Source of the DNA: Cerrena zonata
Lineage: Eukaryota > Basidiomycota > Agaricomycetes > Polyporales > Cerrenaceae
DNA: 64,000 bases
Reading direction: 5' to 3'
Assembly: GCA_038087015.1 (NCBI GenBank)
Contig: JASBNA010000090.1
Location: forward strand, 1-64,000
Both the position numbers and the translations under genes were made by a program. Of this stretch, positions 38,031 through 50,514 are shown one piece after another. Under the pieces are notes generated by a model, which had not been told where the DNA came from, made no database searches, and saw only the letters and a list, made by a program, of their open reading frames with translations. How positions within the stretch are numbered: position 1 is the first letter of the stretch; the number at the start of each line of letters is the position of its first letter.

Positions 38031-38630
38031 ACTTGGGGTCAACGACAAGTCGATGTACTTAGAATGTGCACATATTGCTTACTCTAAAGTGGTAGGTGTG
38101 TGTGCACATGGACTCTTCAATACCGTAGGTGTCAGTGTTCTCTCGTACGACTCGGGGCCAGTTTCGATGCACGTGCCTAATCGAAGATATAAATCTCCGA
38201 TATAATGTTTCGTAGTAGTTGGATATCCTACAAAACAAGGGTATGGACATGAGCTACTGCCTTCAATACGTTTCAGAATACGTACAGAGTAATGCTTTCG
38301 CGGCCTCCTGTGCCGAGGGAAGATGTTCGATAGTACGATCTGCGATAAACACAGTATCAGTAGGTGCTGTGGAAGGTTTCCATGATATTCAGAAACGATA
38401 TCATGAAGATAATGTACTAGATACTGAGACGTGAAAGTGAATGGTTTTGGAAGCCTGAGTGGATGGATCAAATCGAAACGCGTCATGTTCAAATTCACGG
38501 TGTCAGGCTTCGCTCACCGTTCAGCGCACCGCGACCACCATCTTTGTTCTACTCTCTTCCGCCTGCCTACCCTCCTCCCCGCCCACCTTTGTATCCACGT
38601 CGTAATATTGCACAACCAAATATCAGCATG
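38031..38630. other. Spacer, 5' flank of UF2
   Basis: No recognisable features beyond the likely promoter and leader of UF2. An upstream ATG at 38463 is in frame with UF2 but the preceding stretch is Pro-rich and probably untranslated. Confidence 0.3.
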
Positions 38631-39545
38631 GAGGTCTCCGTCGTTCCGTATTTCAACTGCGTCAAGTGCCCGCCACGCGACCATGTGATCAAGGACGGGA
38701 CGTTTTTTGCCAGGGTCTATACATACCAGTTCCAGGTAAGTCGTTCTCCATCAGCATCACGATATTCCTGCCATATCTCACCTCGTTTATCCTCAGCAAC
38801 TTGCGTTTCATATCAAATTGTCACTCCGCCCTAACACGCATGCAAGATGTACATTGTTCGGTCAACAACGGATAGTCCTCCAGCGCAAAATCCTATCTAG
38901 CGGTGAGAGCGAGATGGGCTTGGAGAACAACGTTGCCTCGAACTACTTGATGCTATCTTCCAACTATGTAGAATGTAAGCACATCCTCGTGGGTCTCAGA
39001 CAGTCCTTCGCCATTGCTAACTCGATGCTCATTGCTGAACAGTTGATACCACCTTGCCCAAATCCCGTAGCTTGGTTGCTAGGGATGTTATCCCCTACAA
39101 CACCCCCGGCTGGGTCGACTTCTCCATTGAGATCGAAGAGGTCCAAATCATGTCCAGAAGTCCTGGCGCAGGGAAGCTTGTTGTACACCCAGGACCTTTC
39201 AACGCCGAGATCCCAATAGACCAGTACGTCGCTGATGAATGACAATGTGGATATCTGGACTGACTAACTTTTGTATAGCGCTAAACAGGTTGGAAAGCAC
39301 CTCGGGATTGAGGACAAGTGGAAAATGGAGTGGGTAGGACCTCGACAATCCGGCCCTCCGAAGGCAGCGGCAAAGATAACTTATCAGATTAATACCAGCT
39401 GTGAGTAACATGGTAGTGCCCTCCTCTATCTATCCAAACCTTGACTTATGTGTCTGTTGAAGGCTATGTTCCCTTCGGTGTTGCGCCCGAGGAAGATGAC
39501 GTACCGGTGAAACAGGAGGTTGAGTACGAGCCGTCATTGGCATAG
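38631..39545 (+). CDS. Unknown-family protein UF2 (222 aa)
   Basis: Five exons: 38631-38735, 38797-38974, 39043-39223, 39279-39400 and 39463-39545, 669 coding bases in one frame. The protein begins MEVSVVPYFNCVKCPP. Exon 2 opens QLAFHIKLSLRPNTHARCTL, exon 3 contains GWVDFSIEIEEVQIM and GPFNAEIPIDH, exon 4 contains GIEDKWKMEWV and AAAKITYQINTS, and the end is acidic (EEDDVPVKQEVEYEP). No signal peptide, membrane segment or known domain is recognised. The first intron is phase 0 and the third phase 2, matching UF1 and UF3-UF5. The IEDKWKMEWV...KITYQIN block lines up with VIEKWIHS...FKITIMFN of UF1. This is the cleanest reference model for the family. Confidence 0.7.
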
Positions 39546-40024
39546 ATGTGAAGCCGGATTTCATACCCTACACTGTATTCATAGACTATTTCTGTAGCAT
39601 GTACTGTTTTATTAGTTTTGTATCTGGATTTTGACGTCATTTGTACTATTCTCCCTGACACACCATTGATCAAGTTATGATTCAGGATACTCTTACATTT
39701 TGATTTTTGAATGATAATATACACATCTTCTTTCCGGCGGCGCTATACCACGTATAACTCTTAGACTCTTTGCACATCCTGCGTTGGTGAGGTTCCCGAT
39801 GTGATTTCACCTGTTAACACCCGGGCCTACTACGGGCTGGCAAGTCTCGCTTCGGCGCGTGTAAATTCTATACCTTCCCTTTATGGATCTACACCGGTAT
39901 CACCGTTCACAATCAACGTTCGGTTCAATATATTCAACACCATCTTGAAGAAATAATATTTGAAGCTTATCGTGTGTACACAATACAAGTGATATAATCC
40001 AATGGATCCTGTTCCTCTATCCAG
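39546..40024. other. Spacer without recognisable features
   Basis: Holds the 3' flanks of UF2 and of the convergent P450 pseudogene. Nothing further seen. Confidence 0.3.
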
Positions 40025-42134
40025 TCAAATGGAGGTATCGATCAGCTGTTTTCTGTCATCTGAACGGGGAATCAGCTTGCACGGAACACGATCTGGCGTT
40101 CTGTATAATAGTAGTTTGTGCGTCAGGAGCCTAAAAGAGGGAGTAATGCACCTGAATGTGACACATACGAGATTAGGCCTGTTACTACCGAAGAGAAAGG
40201 ATCAAATGCTTTTCCATCCTCGTTGGGGATTTGATGGATATCAAAAGTATGCAAAATGGAGGCGATAGTCATAAATAACGATGCTGAGGCTAGATGACGA
40301 CCGGGACATATTCTAGCGCATAGAAGAGCACATTAATTCGTATTATTTCAAATCGAATGGGAAACAGACCTCCATCCGAAACCAAATGCTAGGGTGTTTG
40401 GACTGTGAACAGTAGGGTTCAGCTTTCCATCCTTGAGATACCTTTCTGGTCTAAAGCATGTCGGCTCCGGATATTCTTTGGGGTCATGTAGCATCGCCCT
40501 GAAATACTCTGAGCATCATTATGGAAAGTACGAGTTGATAACAGACCAAGCGTTCTGAGAAAATGTAAAACGATCAATGTCCCGAATAAGGTTAACGGAG
40601 TATTACTTACGGCAATGACTGTGGTTCCCTTGGGGATTAGAAATCCTCTGTAAGTGTCGTCGCGAGTTACGGAATGGAAAGCGCTGAGCGGAAGTACAAC
40701 CATCCAGCGCAGTGCCTCCAGTGCAATGGCCTATATATATACGAGATCATCGTAGTCACTGAATTCTGGGAGCCTGTTGGGACCAATAACGCGATCGAGT
40801 TCTTCTTGTGCTTTGCGTTGAACGCCAGGATACAGAGACATAGCAATCAGGAATGATTGAGCGGCGGAGGTTGTCTGACCATGTCATGAGTACGTGTACG
40901 AAAGACGATAACCTGGACTCACAGTATCGGCAGCAGCTACAAATAATGAATTATTGGAAGGTAAGAATAATACGTTTTCCGACTTTCACCAAGAAAAAGA
41001 TAATCATACTTACCCGAGTAGGCTACACCTGTAACATTCCGAGCTAGTTCATCATCTGTAGTGCTGAGGTTTGTTGTACCTGATCTCCGTTGTAGACGTT
41101 CTATCAACTTTGACGTAAGAGAACTGGTAGCCCTCCCTTCTCTCTGTTACATATCAAGTTATGTGAAGTCGGTGTGGCCACGGGATTAAGCCATACCATG
41201 ACTTGCAATATCTCGTCAAATGGTTGACTACGCATCTTCTCGACTATAGGTCTATAATATTCTGCAATATTCTTGAATTGGAGACCAGGTAGCCATTTGG
41301 GAAGATACTTGAGAAATGGGAAATGATCTACCCAGTATACACCTGGCATGGTAACGATACTGAGAGCCAAGTTAGCTTCCTGAGCCAGGAGTACATGTTC
41401 ACTGTCCATCTCCGTGATATCCATGTCATAGGTTATCTTCATGATTATGGCAGTAAATATACTACATCAAATGTGCGTAGCTATTAGCAATATAGTATCA
41501 GTGCAGCCAAACCTACTTACTGCCGAACGTGCCGGTCCAAGATGTTAGGTGAATGCAGAGCACGTCGAAGGAAAGCACGACATTCTCGAAGCTGGATTGG
41601 TTGATACTTTGCCACTTCATGTTGATTGAAGAATTGATGCAATTCTCGACGATGGGCACGCCAATGCTGCGAATAGCGAAGAAATCCTGGGCTCCAATCC
41701 CAGAAAGCCCTACAGTTATGAATGAATGCATCGTCTGTAAACAACCTAAAGATACTTACAATTGTTGCATTATCGAGACAGGTCTGTCAGAATAAATGTC
41801 GGAGCGCTTCTCTAATAGTTCAAAAGCGGCCTCTACGGAGTCTAAAACAACGGTTGGCTGGTTAGGTAAGTCGAGAAACATCACATCGCCTAGATATAGA
41901 AATATATGGATCAACAGCAAGATCAGGATGAACGATGGGAGACTAACCATGGAGCTTCGACCATTCTCTAAACGTCTTCCATGGTGTGACGGTCGGCATC
42001 TGAAGGAGATTTCCAACGATTGGATAGCCTTTGGGTCCGGGAGGTAGAGGTAAAGTAGATTTCTTGGTTTGCTTGAACCATTTGAGAGCGATGAGAGCGA
42101 AGAGGAAGGCAATGAAGCAGAGAACAAAATCCAT
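40025..42134 (-). pseudogene. Cytochrome P450 with a single in-frame stop
   Basis: Nearly complete P450. The start is the ATG at 42132-42134 (MDFVLCFIAFLFALIALKWF; a second ATG lies just upstream at 42135-42137) and the natural stop is at 40025-40027. It keeps [64 protein letters not shown], PxRF-type sequence and the heme loop FGFGWRICPGRHL, plus the 8-base microexon at 40547-40554 (Asn-Ala-Trp). In the exon before helix K the codon that is Arg or Lys in the intact paralogues (LVYIR-A-I) is TAG, at 40731-40733. This would remove ExxR and the heme-binding Cys. All splice sites otherwise look usable, so inactivation seems very recent, or the stop is a polymorphism or sequencing error. Confidence 0.85.
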
Positions 42135-42659
42135 CATTGCTGATTCCCACCTCCTCCTCGCACCCATATTTAAACATTGGAGAGTGGGAAGAGTATCCCG
42201 GGAAGGCGACGATCTCGGCACTGGGTACTGTTGACATAGAGGCTAAAAGGAAGGCGTTTCATTCGAAAGGCATGCGCATTCCCAGATGTATTGACGGGGC
42301 CGAAGTTCGAAGCCTCTCATGTGGACTATAAACATTTTTATCCCCGTAGGTTAGTCGATCTTCTCATCCTAACTCCATAGGTCAAAGTTTCTGTATCAGA
42401 AAGGGACAGATATACTCACTTTCTTGTCATTTGAAGCCATTCCGTCATATCCTTGTGACGAACAGGTGGGATTATATTTACAAATATCTAAAACATCTTT
42501 TAAAGATTAAGTTAGGTATACCGATTCTCCTGCGGAGATTTGGCGACCATAATGATGCATAATAGTGATATCTGGACACGGATCACATCATGCTGAGACC
42601 GGGGGGATAAAATGGGGTTTAGGTTGGCAGCTATTCCGATGGCGTTTGTGAGTATGTAG

Positions 42660-42962
42660 CTAGTCATATGCTAAATCGAGCGGATATCCTCTAAGGTTCG
42701 GACTCACTGTAATATCATCACTGTTGAAAAGAGGTAACATTTGGGTGCGCATCGTATAAATGACACATTTATCTTGCCAGTACCATTCGAATTCGAACCG
42801 TGTAAGCCTACAAAGCACATCGATGCAAGGATTTTCTGCCCTTCTTGATCCAGAGAACACCACTCTCGTATAAGACGCCCAGCAGCTGCAGGATGAAATC
42901 GATTGAGAACATTCACTTGACAAATCATGCATTTTAAATGCGACAGAGAAATAAGTTAACAT
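42660..42962 (-). other. Unidentified coding-like block
   Basis: Two overlapping reverse frames look protein-like. One reads MICQVNVLNRFHPAAAGRLI then REWCSLDQEGQKILASM; the other continues LTRFEFEWYWQDKCVIYTM. They could be joined by a splice or frameshift around 42800. A GT donor-like site follows near 42710. It lies next to a P450 remnant and may be an exon of another decayed gene. No family recognised. The remainder of 42135-42989 shows nothing else. Confidence 0.25.
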
Positions 42963-42989
42963 TTGGAAATCGTTTGGAAAGATATGAAA

Positions 42990-43935
42990 TAAAGCTTACA
43001 ATGATGACTGTTGACTCCGCTGGTATGAAAAACCTATATATTCATCGTCTCGAGTGACGCAATGAGGAACGGCAAGTAGGAGGACCATCATCCAATGGAT
43101 TGATTCGAGTGCAATTGCTTGCGCATATACCAGATCATCATAGTTGCTAAAGTCTGGAAATTTGTTTAGGCCCACGATACGATCCAACCCTTCTTTATCT
43201 TTGCATTGTATTTCTGGGTAAAGAGCTATAACTCTTCTGAAACTTCATTCCCGGTATCCAACTTGGTAGATAATATAGAATGGGGAAAAGGGACATTACC
43301 GATCTTGACGACGAATTATAGCGCTGTTAATCCTTCGTTCACCGACATGACGAGCTCGTTAGGTTCAATATGTCTAAGAAAATGCAGGTGAGGTACTGCT
43401 GGATATGTTGACCTAAGCTCTCAGTCTGTGAAGAACCGATCATATGACCAAGGAATGCGTGACATTCACGTAGCTGAATCGGCTGCAACTGGTGCACCTC
43501 ATTCTGATTGAAGTGTTGATGAAATGCCTTTCTATAAACACGCTATCTTGGAGAGTAACGCATCGCCGCAAAGACCTAATCCTAGCTGATTCTATAACGC
43601 CTTAGTCAGCTAATTCGCAAAATTTTTGATAAAACGTAGTCTGCTCACAGTTCATCCGTGATGAAAAACGGTCTGTCTGAGTAGATGGCAGACCGTCGTT
43701 TTATGAGATCGGAGACCGCTTGTGGAGATCTCAGAACGATGATGTGGTGCATAGCTGACTTCAGGCACATCACGTCGCCCATAGAATAGCATTAATCCGC
43801 ATGTTTTATCTGAAAGCTGCAGAACACAAACTATAAATCTTGGTCCAATCGGAAAAGATCTTCCATTGTTGCATGGCTGGTATGTCCAGGATGTTTCCGA
43901 TGACTGGATAACCTCTTGGCCCTGGAGGGAGACGA
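42990..43935 (-). pseudogene. Cytochrome P450 remnant
   Basis: Pieces in P450 order on the reverse strand: PPGPRGYPVIGN near 43920, an exon-2 remnant (DLIKRRSAIYSDRPF) near 43700, an exon-3 remnant (FHQHFNQNEVHQLQPIQLRE) near 43480, scraps of exon 4 near 43300, then LDRIVGLNKFPDFSNYDDLV near 43170. The helix-K motif has become ESIH, losing the invariant Arg. Frames are broken, the I-helix exons are missing and no heme-loop exon is found. Non-functional. Confidence 0.8.
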
Positions 43936-45225
43936 AAAGATCACGTCAGACGAAGCGGGAGGTCGATGAACGAGGAACGAAGAGACCCTATTTCTTTCCG
44001 TTTCGTCCTAATCTATGCTTATACTTAGAAACGATAGGGAACATCTCACATACTGGGGATGCGGTTCTCTACTGCTACATTCTTATCGCAGCTACACGCA
44101 CGACAAAGGTAAATTTCATTTCAGTAGGGAATATAGAAGGCTTGAGAGGCGAGAAAAGCAGATGACACTACCGCTCTGGCAGAGTACTGCTTTACAAGAA
44201 GTACCTTGACATTACCATCTATCATTGCACGACTTTCAATTGCCTGAGTTCATCCTTTATTTGGTCGAAACGACACTTTCAGTTCGATTACTCGACCCTA
44301 GATTTTCTCAGCTCGGACCCAAGCGACAGGCTCAGGAACAGGGCCTCCGTGCTCTCCCGCAAAACTAGACACGAAACTCCAAGCATTAAGAAAAACCTGT
44401 GCATGCATATGAACGGCAGCCGGAATGCACGTAACAAATCGATGTGCACTTACTCACTCTGCCCAAATCAGAAATAGTCCGTCCTCCGGTCTACCGCTTG
44501 CACCAACGCCGCCCATCTCAGCGGTATAGTCCCGCGTCGCTCTCCGTTCTCGCCAACGGGAAAGTTGGAGTTTGTACTTCTTAGCAACATCTCCGAAGAA
44601 TTTGACCTCACGAGTTACATTTTGGGACACTCCACTCAGAACAGCTATGATTCATTCTCTCAATCAGAGTCAATCGCATCGAGAGAAGAGGATGGGACAG
44701 AGGCGAGAAGCCATCCAATGAATTTGGGGTAAGCATGGAGTCGATCTTGGGGAGATGAGTCTACTATTTCCAGTCGCAGTGAGAAGGGGGTTCTCAGTTG
44801 CTGCAGTGTACGGTCGAACGGTAGAGAGTGTAACAAGATGTGAAGTCAAAGGTTCCGAGGTTGACATAGTGGTCATGGTTCAAACGTTCAAGATGTTGAA
44901 CCAAATATGATAATTTTGCTTACGTAACTCACTTGCGCCTCACCTTTGGCGCTGTACTAGTAAGTGAAATTTGCCAAGTGAACTTGGGTTATTCAACTAA
45001 GACGTGTACGTTCACTTGTTACTCAGTTGAAAGCCTTAAGACCTTTTCAACCGTTTCTTCCAATACCGACTGCTCCACTGTGTGTCCTTGACATGCTGCC
45101 TCGTATGCACTGTCAACCACAATGAGGTCATAAACTTCGATGCATCCAAACTAACCTTCAGAATGACGTCGCTTTCCTTCCTTTAGTGTTCTCCGAATGA
45201 GCCCATTTTATGGATCGGGGTAATA
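43936..45225. other. Spacer without recognisable gene
   Basis: About 1.3 kb. Short ORFs only; no repeat or known domain seen. Confidence 0.3.
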
Positions 45226-45768
45226 GTGACTGAGTCGGACCGACATGTCACATACCTGACTTCTTCCCTACGGCCTGAGCTGTCCTGACTCTTCCATTTC
45301 GCCTTCCTCCACAGAATTCCATCCAAGTATTGCTTCCCGGACCCTCCCAGGATCACCGCGTCCAGAAATCACCTCCGCCGTCACTCAGACTCATCCTAGG
45401 ATGCAAGAGTTGTTTCCTAAGTCGCCAAAAGTAAGCCATATAAGCTGATGCAAATGAGTAGAAATAACGAGATGCTAGCGCAAGTGGTATATGGGGTACT
45501 GGAACCCAAACCAAGCTCACCAAGTCTAAATGTCTACCGGCGTTGTTCCGGGGACTCGGGGAGCTCCTCCCTCTGTCGGCATAGTGGTGCGAGGCTACCC
45601 TAGGGATCAAACCCTGCTCACACGGAGACGGCTTTGCCCTTAATCTCCGGAGGACTGATGGTAGAGCATTATAGAAGCTGGTTTACGAGCTCGCGAATAT
45701 CTCATCTTTTTATCTTTATTTTTTATTTTCCCTCGGCGCCAGTGAACACGACACCTTCCTATTTCGGA
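45226..45768 (+). repeat. Dispersed ~550-bp repeat, copy 2
   Basis: Same repeat as 36091-36645 (inverted relative to it) and 54196-54745. Begins near GACTGAGTCGGACCGACATG and ends near CACCTTCCTATTTCGGA. Long stretches are identical to the other copies. Confidence 0.85.
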
Positions 45769-47761
45769 CACCCTACCGGTTACACGATCAAGTCGCTTTT
45801 AAATTATTACGGCAATATTTTATACCTCGTTCTCGTCGAAACCTGAAATCTTTCCACCGTCGTTATCATCGCACATTCCGTTCTATGATGATTCTCGACT
45901 CGTAGAATCGCTTACCTGACAAGACCCGTTCCGGTGCCAGTGAACTTTATATGGATATACAAGTAGTGACTGGTATCACCGTTCAACGTTCAACACCGAG
46001 TCAGAGGAACGTGTACGGTACCTGTTACACTATGTTCTGTAAAGTACCTCAATCATCCTCCTTTCGTATTTTCTCTCATATCCTCTAACTCCAACTCCCA
46101 GAGTCTTAGTGCACCCGAGGTTTCCTCAACAACAGAGGCCGCTTCGACCTGACATATAACTATCTCGACATGTGTTCTCTAGTCTCCCTCTACTCTATAT
46201 GCCCCACCATAAGCCCCACCGTAACCCTCGCCCGTCGATAACTCCCGATCTGCCACGGTTCGGTCAGATGTTCGTACCAATCTGAAAGTCTACCTTTCTT
46301 CTTTTGCGGTACAAGGTGGCTCAGCTCCGATTACTCCTGTCATGAGGCAACCGAAGATTGGTCATACCTCTTTACCTTGGAAAATGAGCCTAAAAACTTC
46401 TCGACCCAGTCTGAGCCTTCGGAGGAACACAATGACGATCTTTCTCCTAAAAGATCTGGTCACATCATCGGCCTTGAACAAACGTAAGTTATATATTGTA
46501 TTCTTGCTAGCTTCAAATGCGTAAACGTTATAAAGACTGCTTGACAGTTTCTCCTGTTCGTCCGTATCTATCTCAGAATGCCATCGTGATTCGTCCTCAG
46601 CATACTAGCTATAGCTGGCAAGGTCTCGTTGACTCCTTTTGTGAATGGCGGTGCAGCCGAGATGCAAGGAACAACCAGGGCAAGATCTAGATAAGCACGG
46701 CGTGGCCTATTCTGCGATCTTCTCCGACCTGACTAGGTATGGCTCGCGCTTCTCTATATGTGTCTTGCTGTGTTTCTTTTTTTGCTGAGCGTAGGACTTA
46801 TTAACTCTCGCTTTCCGATAGAGCATCTTCGGCCGCAGGAATAGAGACTAGGCTCGTACCTATGAGAAGACCTGAGACCAGGTACTGCTTGATGAGGTCC
46901 TTGACCACCGTGATGCACAACATTTAGTCTTTCGAGATGAGTGACAAACATTAGCCTTCGAATCGACGGAAAATACTCCCAGACGACACTGTTCCGTAGA
47001 GCTACTGAAAATCTAAGACTAGTAGCACTATGTATTGAGTACGCATCACTCCCGTAACTGAGAAGTGCTTCCAAACTTTGCCCTGTTGTTCCTCATGATA
47101 ACCCTTACTATGATGACGGTCACATACAACCTCTGGAGCTTAAACCTATGGGGTATCGTCTTTGTTTTCTTTACCCGATGCCAACACCAATGAACTCGAC
47201 GAGTTATTGTTTTGGACGAGTCGACACTAGTGTACAACCTACAGGTCGAATGTTATGATCTGTGTTCTGCCTTCGACTTCAACTTTGCCCTCGGCGACAC
47301 CTGGACTCTGTAGAATGTCTCTTATCGATCTTTAACCACGCGAACCATCAAGAAGCACCTCGAAACTAAAATGAACTACGAAAGAAGCCTCTATTTTGGG
47401 CCAGAAATACATCAATATTGTTTGTCCTTCGCCGCAACGCTTCCTATCAACTCTATGTTCTTATATCTTCTGCAGGTTCGGAGCTGTGGCTGTATCAGTA
47501 ATCTGGCGAGAGTTCATGACTTGTTTATCCCTCATCCCGCACCTCTCAATGGCCCAATACTACCCAAAATAGGTCGATGCTTCTTTTGTTCCAAGAAACG
47601 TGGTGGCGTGAACCGTGTCGAGTGTACAATAGACCAGACGTGGTTCACTTCAATCGGAACGGTGGCCTCAGATGCTTCTTATCCTTGCTCCTCCAACTTA
47701 ACCCCGTCATACGACAGCCCTCTTCACCTCGCGCGCTATCCCATCCCGCCCTCCCCCCAAC
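45769..47761. other. Spacer upstream of UF3
   Basis: About 2 kb with scattered short ORFs. The region just before 47762 aligns loosely with the N-terminal coding part of UF4 but carries stop codons in that frame, so an ancestral longer first exon may have decayed. Confidence 0.3.
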
Positions 47762-48536
47762 ATGCTAATAACTAAACAGAACCGCGACAAGTACACTCTA
47801 ACAATCTCAAACCATATTAAACCCTACCAAGAGATCGCCCCCAATGGATATTGCCCTCTTGACAGCGAGAGGTACACCGAGCGACATGTTAATATACCGT
47901 ACCAAGATGTACGCTTATTATCCCCATCTAGTATTTGTTGCTGATTTCTGACCCGATTCAAGATCCCCCAGCTTACCTTCAAGTCAGAGTCCGCCAGCCG
48001 CGCCCGCTCGCACTATAAAGTTGTTGTAACTACCAACACGGAGGATGTTGAGACGCATATAGTCTCATCGGGTGATTCGACTTCTGCGCCGTTCACCTTC
48101 GGTCGGGGACTGATCACTCGTTTTGGGGTCATTGAGATGTTTATGTCTGGTTGGTGGTTCAGAGTCATTCGTCATGTTCCGTCTAATTGTTTGAATCGGA
48201 CTATAGGGTCGACGATACGATCGAGGACGTTCAGGCACGGTAATGACCATGGTTATGGTGTTATCACCGTAAGAGTATATCGTCTCGTTTTTGCGAGACT
48301 CCACCCTGTGCCTATACACTTGCCGATGCAAGATGTGTCGTTCAACCAGCAAGTGGACGGCAGGTAAGCAAAGACCGCTGTTCGCGTAGGTTTTCTGAAA
48401 TTTAGATACAATTTCTAGTCAACTTCTGGAAGACCAACTTGACCTTGATTATGGTGTCACGGTCAACTCCTTGGATTGTCCTCACAGTCCGTCTGCAACA
48501 TTCCGCTTCTTTTGTTTCCTTCTGCCGCATTCTTGA
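47762..48536 (+). CDS. Unknown-family protein UF3 (221 aa model)
   Basis: Three exons: 47762-47908, 47963-48363 and 48419-48536, 666 bases in frame. The protein begins MLITKQNRDKYTLTISNHIK; exon 2 opens IPQLTFKSES and contains SHYKVVVTTNTEDVETHIV, VITVRVYRLVFARL and FNQQVDG; exon 3 gives LLEDQLDLDYGVTV and ends FRFFCFLLPHS. It aligns well with UF4 across all exons with identical intron phases (0, then 2). UF4 has an extra N-terminal piece; here the equivalent upstream sequence has a stop, so the ATG at 47762 is the best available start and the protein may be N-terminally shortened. Function unknown. It is tail-to-tail with UF4. Confidence 0.55.
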
Positions 48537-48902
48537 ACATATCCCACTATTCCCACCGTCACTATTTCTCTTGTTTCCTTTTGGACTTGGATCGTTCTGC
48601 TGCCTCTCGATATGAATCTTTGTTACTTTCATGGAGCACAATCTTTTCTACCCCGGGTTTCATCTCGTCCCACAAACTATACCTATCACGATCTAATATG
48701 CCTAGTCCTCAGTCATTTTCGTCGGGCTCTTAGGAGCGTGAATATCGGATTTATGTCGTCTATGGCTAATACAAATATATACATTATACACAGCCGTATT
48801 CGGAGGGGCTTTTAGAGTGGAGCTTGCGTATCTATTGGTTTATACAGTGATTTACGCGAATGAAAACAGAGAGCGCGAAATACGTCGGATCAGGATGGTA
48901 AT
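48537..48902. other. Convergent spacer between UF3 and UF4
   Basis: About 370 bases holding both 3' flanks. No feature recognised. Confidence 0.3.
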
Positions 48903-49758
48903 TCAACGCGCCTGTAGGAGACAGAAGTATCTGAAAGTCACATAAGGCGATTCATATTCATCCAATAAATCAACCTTAATATCATACTTAAGCCCGAGCT
49001 GCTTCTCCAACGATCGACTATAAAGGAGACTTGAATTCCAGAAGATGTCTCAACAATACATTCGGCGTACCTGTCACTAACTTGCTGATTGAATAGCATG
49101 TGGGACATCTTTTCATGGGAGACTACAGGGCGGACCCTCGTGAAGCTTAAGCGGTATACCTTTACGGTGATGACACCAATGGTGGGTCTATCGCCACGTC
49201 TGAACCGTGCTGAAGGCGTTGTTGATCCTGAAGTGAGAATATTAGACAGGTACCGCATTTTTATAGTGTTTATGAACCCACCAAGCTTGTACACCTGTAG
49301 ATTCTTGAAATGGTCGACCAATGACCCATTCAAGGTCGAGGGTGCAGAGTCTTGATCGCCCGACGAGATGACATACGAGTGAACATCTTTCGCGTTGGCG
49401 GCAACGACGACCTTGTAGTGATAGCGAATGCCTAACATTGATTCAGCACTGAAGGTAAGACGGGGGTTCTGGGATAGTGTAAGAGGTCAACAAAGAGTAT
49501 CATAAGGGGAGGCGGGAAACATACATCGTGGTATGGTAACGATACCTGCCGTTCAGCGAATGTTGTGGTATCACGGGGGTAATGTCCTTCCGAGTAAAAC
49601 TCTTCATAGTTCCGATGAGAGTCAGAGATTTCGAGGATGAACCTGTTGTGGTTTCTATCTGTAATGATCATGTTGCAATGGGGGCGCGGATGGAATAATG
49701 CGTAAGGTAAACGGGGACGTCGTATGTCGAGGTCAATATATGCGAGCATCCACGCCAT
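48903..49758 (-). CDS. Unknown-family protein UF4 (252 aa model)
   Basis: Three exons on the reverse strand: 49758-49525, 49468-49071 and 49029-48903, 759 bases in frame. The start ATG is at 49756-49758 (MAWMLAYIDLDIRRPRLPYA). Exon 1 continues MIITDRNHNRFILEISDSH; exon 2 opens NPRLTFSAES and contains YHYKVVVAANAKDVHSYVIS, VITVKVYRLSFTRV and MLFNQQVSD; exon 3 gives LEKQLGLKYDIKVDLLDEYE and ends FRYFCLLQAR. The second intron is only 41 bases, the shortest seen in the window. It is clearly paralogous to UF3 and shares intron positions with UF1, UF2 and UF5. No known domain, signal peptide or membrane segment is recognised. Probably beta-rich and intracellular. Confidence 0.65.
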
Positions 49759-50514
49759 CCGAAGTCACAGTCCCCATTTTGATTCCCCGTCATCGTGCTG
49801 TCTTTGATTCCATGTCAAGCGAATCACATTGACTTTGCTGTAGTCTTAGACGGGGTGTGCGTCACTGAGGTTCTTATCGAGAGCGAGACTACGATCGTGT
49901 GCCGTCTTCGATGCTACACGATTGGCATGTCAGTTCCTGTCGTAATAAAAGAGCGTCGAGCGAGAGGCTATTATGTACCCAAGTATGTTGTCAATGACAA
50001 GTCCCGGGTTGCCGCAAATCCATCAGGACGCTGCGATAATAATCCAGAGGGCCTTGAAGGTAGCAAGTGCAAAGTTCCAGTACCGAGTTGGACGTATAAA
50101 GCTAGGAGAACATCAAGTTGCCGGTCGCCTGTCATCGACGCATCGAAAGGAAACGCTACGTACTGTACGAACTCTTCGATGAACGTGCGTGCTCTAAACA
50201 GAAACCTCTCGCAAACTTGGGTCAAAGGATCGGAATATTCAGTAGAAGATAGATAGCAAACGTGTGATAAAGCAACCAGGCTTCGCCGAAATAAGCAACT
50301 TTCTGTTATAAAGACTCTCGTTTCACGCCTGAACGAAAACAATCATATTGCGACTGATTATGATACCGTTTACAGAATTCAGAAGGCTACATAGTTTGGG
50401 ACAAATACAGTAACGAGTAGGGATACAAATCTATAGGAATGTGAACCAAGGGAAGGAGTGTGGACGAAATCAATGTCGAATCATGCACCACCTTTCACTG
50501 ACAATCAGCCCACG
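49759..50514. other. Spacer with one 153-codon ORF of doubtful status
   Basis: A forward ORF at 49795-50256 (starting MLSLIPCQANHIDFAVVLDG) and an overlapping reverse one at 49971-50342 have no recognisable features. At most one could be coding, and I favour neither. Confidence 0.2.

Noticed and set aside
40731..40733. Stop codon of the 40 kb P450 as programmed readthrough or recoding
   Set aside because: No readthrough context or structure was recognised, and the equivalent codon is an ordinary sense codon in the intact paralogues.
49795..50256. 153-codon forward ORF and overlapping reverse ORF as genes
   Set aside because: Neither shows a domain, conserved block or splice context, and each is explained by chance openness on the opposite strand.
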